Of a stretch of DNA of 64,000 nt, positions 60,156 to 64,000 are shown piece after piece. The stretch comes from Heyndrickxia sp050281185 (GTDB lineage Bacteria > Bacillota > Bacilli > Bacillales > Bacillaceae_C). Location: positions 186,001 through 250,000 of the forward strand of contig NZ_JBNNWS010000005.1 of the NCBI RefSeq assembly GCF_050281185.1. The letters run 5' to 3'. A program made the position numbers and the translations under genes. The notes under the pieces were generated by a model, which saw only the letters and a list, made by a program, of their open reading frames with translations, had not been told where the DNA came from and searched no databases. Each line of letters starts with the position of its first letter. Positions within the stretch are counted from its first letter, which is position 1.

Positions 60156-61013
60156 TTATCGATGTTTTAATACATCTTTGGCAGATTTCAATGTATTTTG
60201 AAGTAACATGGTTATAGTCATTGGTCCAACCCCGCCTGGAACAGGTGTGATGTAAGAAGCTTTTTGTTTAACAGATTCGAAATCCACATCTCCACATAAC
60301 TTCCCATCTTCATCTTTGTTCATACCGACATCTATAACTATTGCTCCATCTTTCACATATTCATCCTTTATGAACTTTGCTCTTCCTATTGCTGCAACTA
60401 TAATATCTGCCTGATGTGTAATACGAGGAAGATTTTTAGTTTTAGAGTGACAATAGGTGACAGTTGCATTTTCTTTTAGAAATAATTGACCAGCAGGTTT
60501 GCCAACAATGTTACTTCTACCAATAATAACTACATGTTTTCCTTCAACTTCAATCCCTTTCATACGGAGCATTTCCATAATTCCATATGGTGTACATGGT
60601 AGAAATGCATCCTGTCCTATCATCATTTTGCCAACATTAATTGGATGGAAACCATCAACATCTTTTTCAGGAGTAATTGCTTCAATCACTTTTGCATCTG
60701 ATATATGCTTAGGAAGTGGCAATTGAACTAAAATACCATGTATTGTTTCATCAGTATTCAGTTCGCGAATTTTATTAAGCAGGGCTTCTTCAGAAATGGT
60801 TTCTGGAAATTCGATTAGAACCCCGTGCATCCCCATTGCTTTACAACTTTTTTGTTTATTTGTTACATACGTTCTTGACGCCGGGTTGTTCCCTATTAAG
60901 ACTACGGCTAGTCCAGGAGTAATCCCTTGTTCAATTAATTCTTCGACCTCAAGCTTTATATTTTCGCGTATTTGAAAGGATATTTCTTTTCCATCAATTA
61001 TATTTGTTGGCAT
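60156..61013 (-). CDS. folD: Bifunctional methylenetetrahydrofolate dehydrogenase/cyclohydrolase
   Basis: 285 aa. Provides 10-formyl-THF and NADPH. YVTNKQKSCKAMG has the catalytic Tyr and Lys, VQLPLPKH, the NADP site GRSNIVGKPAGQL, and PVPGGVGPMTITMLL. Full length, cytoplasmic. 24 bp downstream of nusB. Confidence 0.97.
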   Translation of the reverse strand: MPTNIIDGKEISFQIRENIKLEVEELIEQGITPGLAVVLIGNNPASRTYVTNKQKSCKAMGMHGVLIEFPETISEEALLNKIRELNTDETIHGILVQLPLPKHISDAKVIEAITPEKDVDGFHPINVGKMMIGQDAFLPCTPYGIMEMLRMKGIEVEGKHVVIIGRSNIVGKPAGQLFLKENATVTYCHSKTKNLPRITHQADIIVAAIGRAKFIKDEYVKDGAIVIDVGMNKDEDGKLCGDVDFESVKQKASYITPVPGGVGPMTITMLLQNTLKSAKDVLKHR

Positions 61014-61037
61014 TTTTTCTCCCCCAATTATCGAAAT

Positions 61038-61430
61038 TTATTTTGCTATATTGTCCTTAATTTTTGAAAGCACCCCATTAATAAACTTGGTTGACTGATC
61101 ATCAGCAAAACGTTTAGATACCTCTAATGCTTCATTTATCGCAACATTAGCTGGCACTTCATCCACATAAATTAGTTCATACACGCCAAGACGCAATATA
61201 TTTAAATCTACTTTTGCCAATCTTTCAATTGTCCACTTTTCAAGATACTTTGAAATCGTTTCGTCAATATCTTTCATATGTAGATAGGTCCCATTAACCA
61301 AACTATTTAAATAATCGTCACTTTCATCGTTTTTTAACGTATTTTTGATTGCTTCCTCCGGTGATACTTCATTGATATCTATTTGAAATAGTGCTTGAAG
61401 TGCTTTTTCCCGTGCTGTTCTTCTTTTCAT
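61038..61430 (-). CDS. nusB: Transcription antitermination factor NusB
   Basis: 130 aa. All-helical RNA-binding partner of NusE in rRNA antitermination. RRTAREKALQALFQID start and VAINEALEVSKRFADDQSTKFINGVL are family blocks. AGGAG precedes the ATG. In B. subtilis it follows yqhY directly; here a terminator and a repeat lie between. Confidence 0.96.
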   Translation of the reverse strand: MKRRTAREKALQALFQIDINEVSPEEAIKNTLKNDESDDYLNSLVNGTYLHMKDIDETISKYLEKWTIERLAKVDLNILRLGVYELIYVDEVPANVAINEALEVSKRFADDQSTKFINGVLSKIKDNIAK

Positions 61431-61586
61431 TTTTATATAAAACTCCTTTGTTAAATATAGGTATTATTCATTATCAACAAATCTACCCAATATTAATTAA
61501 TTTACCATTAATTATTTTCACTAAAAAAATAATAGCATAAAAAGAACAATGAAAGCACGATTACTTTAACAATTTAAGAAAAATAG

Positions 61587-61708
61587 AAAAGCGGAAGCGC
61601 CTTGTTCAGCTCCGACAAGCAAATGTTCTCCACCCATAGAATTCTGCCCTTTGACTTCTATGGGTGGAGAACATTTGACCTCGAGGGGCTAGGCGCTGGA
61701 GCTAGACC
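61587..61708 (+). repeat. Short repeat element, copy B3
   Basis: Same ends as B1 and B2. Central stem CAAATGTTCTCCACCCATAG with CTATGGGTGGAGAACATTTG. Compared with B1 the stem has changed on both sides (AACC/GGTT to TTCT/AGAA region), so pairing is kept. It abuts the yqhY terminator and fills most of the 324-base gap 61431-61754. Confidence 0.9.
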
Positions 61709-61715
61709 CAGACCA

Positions 61716-61752
61716 AAAAAAATAGCCAAAGGCACACCTCTGGCTATTTTCA
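61716..61752 (-). terminator. Terminator of accB-accC-yqhY
   Basis: AAATAGCCA (61721-61729) pairs with TGGCTATTT (61742-61750), followed by T8 on the minus strand. Confidence 0.88.
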
Positions 61753-61754
61753 TT

Positions 61755-62168
61755 TTATAATATTTCCGATTCAAAATCGTTTTCTTGCTTTTGCGTATCA
61801 AATTGAATTCCGACTATATGAATATTTACTTCTTCTGCTTCTAAAGCTGTCATGTTCAATAATGCTTGTCGAATATTATCTTGAATCTTCGTTGCAACTG
61901 TAGGTATCGAAACACCAAAGTTCATGGTGCAGTATACATCAACTTTAATACCTTCCTCTGTTAAGTCTACCTTTACACCTTTTCCATGGTTTTTTCTTCC
62001 TAATCTTTCCGCTACTCCAGTTGCAAAGTTGCCACGCATTTGAGCAACCCCCTCTACCTCAGAAGCGGCGATTCCAGCGATAACCTCGATTACCTCAGGT
62101 GCGATTTCAACTTTTCCTAAACCGTTTTGGCCGTGTTCCATTTCTAACATCGAGTTTGTTTCAACCAT
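61755..62168 (-). CDS. yqhY: YqhY, Asp23/Gls24 family protein
   Basis: 137 aa. Asp23/Gls24 domain: KVEIAPEVIEVIAGIAASEVEGVAQM, GVKVDLTEEGIKVDVYC and VNIHIVGIQF. In B. subtilis YqhY sits with accBC and affects acetyl-CoA carboxylase control. Start ATG 62168 behind GGAGGTGA; an ATG at 62186 overlaps that site. Confidence 0.93.
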   Translation of the reverse strand: MVETNSMLEMEHGQNGLGKVEIAPEVIEVIAGIAASEVEGVAQMRGNFATGVAERLGRKNHGKGVKVDLTEEGIKVDVYCTMNFGVSIPTVATKIQDNIRQALLNMTALEAEEVNIHIVGIQFDTQKQENDFESEIL

Positions 62169-62195
62169 TTGAACAATCACCTCCATATACGATTA

Positions 62196-63545
62196 TTATT
62201 TCATTATATCGTATTTTTCTAAAAACTTCGTATTAAAGTCACCTTTTACAAATGTTTCATGCTCTAACAATCTTAAATGAAAAGGAATAGTAGTATGGAT
62301 TCCTTCTACTGCAAACTCACTTAAAGCGCGCTTCATTCTTGCTATAGCTTCCTCCCTAGTTGAACCATATGAAATAACTTTCGCAATCATGGAATCGTAA
62401 TAAGGAGGTATCGTATAACCAGGATATGCGGCAGAATCAATTCGAATACCTAATCCACCTGGCGGTAAGTACATTTCAATTTTTCCTGCTGATGGCATGA
62501 AATTCTTGGCAGGATTTTCAGCATTAATACGACATTCGATGGCCCAACCAGTAAAAGTTACATCTTCCTGTTTGATTGATAATGGTTTTCCAGATGCAAC
62601 AAGGATTTGTTCCTTAACTAAGTCGACCCCTGTCACCAATTCTGTCACTGGATGCTCAACTTGTATTCTCGTATTCATTTCCATGAAGTAGAAAATTTTG
62701 TTTCTGTAATCATAAATAAATTCGATTGTTCCAGCCCCAGTATAATCAACTGCCTGTGCTGCTTTAACAGCTGCCTGTCCCATTTCTTCTCGAATTTCTG
62801 GTGTAAGTGCAGGTGAAGGTGATTCCTCTAATAATTTTTGAAGTCGTCTTTGAATTGAGCAATCACGTTCTCCAAGGTGAATAACATTACCATGGGTATC
62901 GGCCATAATTTGAATTTCAACATGTCTGAAATCCTCAATATATTTTTCGATATATACTCCTGGATTACCAAAAGCTGTAGCTGCCTCTTGCTGAGTAATA
63001 TTAATACCTTTAATTAATTCTTCCTCTGTTTTTGCCACACGGATACCTTTACCGCCTCCACCGGCAGTTGCCTTGATAATTACTGGGTACCCCATTGAAT
63101 TTGCTAGTTCTAACGCTTCGTCTATATCATTAATAATTCCTTGTGATCCAGGAACAATTGGAACACCTGCTTCTTTCATCGTTTCTCTAGCAACATCTTT
63201 AGTTCCCATTTTGGAAATCGCTTCAGGACTTGGACCTATAAAGGTAATATTGCATTCACGACAAAGCTCAGCAAAGTCAGCATTTTCTGCTAAAAACCCA
63301 TATCCTGGATGGATTGCATCACATTCAGTTATCTTCGCGATACTTATAATATTTGTTACATTCAAATAACTTTCTTTCGATGCCTTTGGTCCAATACAAT
63401 AAGCTTCATCTGCTAATTGCACATGTAGTGCATCTTTATCAGCTTCAGAATATACAGCTACTGCTTCAATACCTAAGTCACGGCAGGCCCGAATAATTCG
63501 AACCGCTATTTCACCGCGATTGGCAATTAATACTTTTTTAATCAT
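62196..63545 (-). CDS. accC: Acetyl-CoA carboxylase biotin carboxylase subunit
   Basis: 449 aa. ATP-grasp enzyme that carboxylates biotin on AccB. ANRGEIAVRIIRA start, GGGGKGIRVA glycine loop, EKYIEDFRHVEIQ, MEMNTRIQVEHPVTE (metal-binding). Full length. 13 bp after accB, same operon. It may also serve the propionyl-CoA carboxyltransferase at 27.2 kb, which has no carboxylase of its own here. Confidence 0.97.
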   Translation of the reverse strand: MIKKVLIANRGEIAVRIIRACRDLGIEAVAVYSEADKDALHVQLADEAYCIGPKASKESYLNVTNIISIAKITECDAIHPGYGFLAENADFAELCRECNITFIGPSPEAISKMGTKDVARETMKEAGVPIVPGSQGIINDIDEALELANSMGYPVIIKATAGGGGKGIRVAKTEEELIKGINITQQEAATAFGNPGVYIEKYIEDFRHVEIQIMADTHGNVIHLGERDCSIQRRLQKLLEESPSPALTPEIREEMGQAAVKAAQAVDYTGAGTIEFIYDYRNKIFYFMEMNTRIQVEHPVTELVTGVDLVKEQILVASGKPLSIKQEDVTFTGWAIECRINAENPAKNFMPSAGKIEMYLPPGGLGIRIDSAAYPGYTIPPYYDSMIAKVISYGSTREEAIARMKRALSEFAVEGIHTTIPFHLRLLEHETFVKGDFNTKFLEKYDIMK

Positions 63546-63558
63546 TGATGTTCGCTCC

Positions 63559-64000
63559 TTACTTAGACTTCACCAAGAATAAAGGTTGTCCATATTCAAC
63601 AAGCTGTCCATCTTTCACCAAGATTTCTACAATCTCGCCTTGGACTTCTGCCTCAATTTCATTAAATAGCTTCATTGCTTCAACAATACAAACTACTGTA
63701 TTATCCTGTACGGTTGATCCAACTTTCACGTAAACTTCACTATCAGGTGATGGGGATTGATAGAATGTCCCTACCATAGGAGAAACAATTTTATGTAAGT
63801 TTTCATCTTGTTTTACAACAGGCTGTTCCACTTTCTCTGCTTTTGGTTCATTACTAACAACTGTTGGTTGGGAGACAGGAGCAGATACCACTGGTTGTTC
63901 AACAATACGTGATTCTACTACTGCAACACCAGAACGTTTTTTCATTTTAATAATTGAACCATCATTTTCAATTTCAAATTCATCAATATTTGATTGATCG
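63559..64000 (-). CDS. accB: Biotin carboxyl carrier protein AccB (partial, 5' end off window)
   Basis: The frame is open to base 64000. Eighteen codons upstream of the ATG at 63945 (DQSNIDEFEIENDGSIIK) match the usual start of Bacillus AccB, so that ATG is internal. The visible part has a Val/Pro/Gln/Glu-rich linker and the biotinyl domain from HKIVSPMVGTFY, with biotin on the lysine of VEAMKLFNE. Roughly 20 N-terminal residues are missing. First gene of accB-accC-yqhY. Confidence 0.95.
   Translation of the reverse strand, partial: DQSNIDEFEIENDGSIIKMKKRSGVAVVESRIVEQPVVSAPVSQPTVVSNEPKAEKVEQPVVKQDENLHKIVSPMVGTFYQSPSPDSEVYVKVGSTVQDNTVVCIVEAMKLFNEIEAEVQGEIVEILVKDGQLVEYGQPLFLVKSK

Noticed and set aside
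1..64000. CRISPR array, tRNA, rRNA, prophage or intact insertion sequence
   Set aside because: No regularly spaced direct repeats, no clover-leaf or rRNA sequence and no transposase or integrase gene was recognised on reading both strands.

Overview
The window is low-GC chromosomal DNA from a spore-forming Bacillaceae (Bacillus-like) bacterium. It carries spo0A, spoIVB, a LysM/GH18 spore-lytic type enzyme, a tapA-sipW pair, prli42, xpaC-yaaN, a bkd operon with a sigma-54 promoter, AGGAGG-type ribosome binding sites and many TTG/GTG starts. Much of it is collinear with the yqh-yqj-yqk segment of the Bacillus subtilis map. Species cannot be named from the sequence alone. No rRNA, tRNA, CRISPR array, phage or intact insertion sequence was seen.

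Layout. 1-1.8 kb: 3' part of a VTT/TVP38-type membrane protein, then sipW and a short tapA-like gene, with a SinR-type palindrome upstream. 2.1-5.1 kb: yqkE-like gene and a ketone-body/acetoacetate cassette (scoB, scoA, thiolase). 5.5-11.6 kb, plus strand: xpaC-yaaN, HMG-CoA lyase, a 43-aa ORF, yqkD hydrolase, three-LysM GH18 hydrolase and a CDGSH protein. 11.7-13.7 kb: LexA-boxed UvrX-type polymerase with a YolD partner, and yqzH. 13.7-17.5 kb: ECF sigma/anti-sigma pair, an SDR and an MBL hydrolase. 17.6-24.4 kb: T-box-proI, namA, rnz, zwf, yueI, dinB. 24.4-31.2 kb: orphan CheW, a peptidase, an unknown membrane protein, carboxyltransferase plus methylmalonyl-CoA epimerase, prli42, yqjA, brxB. 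31.6-36.8 kb: meaB, mutB, mutA. 37-47.6 kb: the bkd operon (ptb-bcd-buk-lpdV-bkdAA-bkdAB-bkdB) and bkdR. 47.8-52 kb: yqzF, a glycerophosphodiesterase, an unknown, spo0A, spoIVB. 52.2-64 kb: recN, argR, tlyA, dxs, ispA, xseB, xseA, folD, nusB, yqhY, accC and the 3' part of accB.

How the genes fit together. The central theme is breakdown of branched-chain amino acids and short acyl-CoAs. Bcd and the Bkd dehydrogenase make branched acyl-CoAs, and Ptb/Buk turn these to acid plus ATP. Valine and isoleucine carbons can leave as propionyl-CoA, which the carboxyltransferase, epimerase and B12-dependent mutase (with its MeaB chaperone) would bring to succinyl-CoA. HMG-CoA lyase, the CoA-transferase and the thiolase handle leucine- and acetoacetate-derived carbon. 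A good CcpA-type cre lies just before mutA and a consensus sigma-54 promoter just before ptb, so both blocks look carbon- and amino-acid-controlled.

The least ordinary material is in the gaps. One repeat family (two long and three short copies) sits next to a gene 3' end in the same orientation all five times, four of them directly against that gene's terminator, and its hairpin shows compensatory changes. There are also two MITE-like families, one inserted inside the bkd operon, and an orphan pair of plus-strand terminators with a competing fold near 31.5 kb. I found no clearly new multi-gene system; most of the coding content is recognisable housekeeping.
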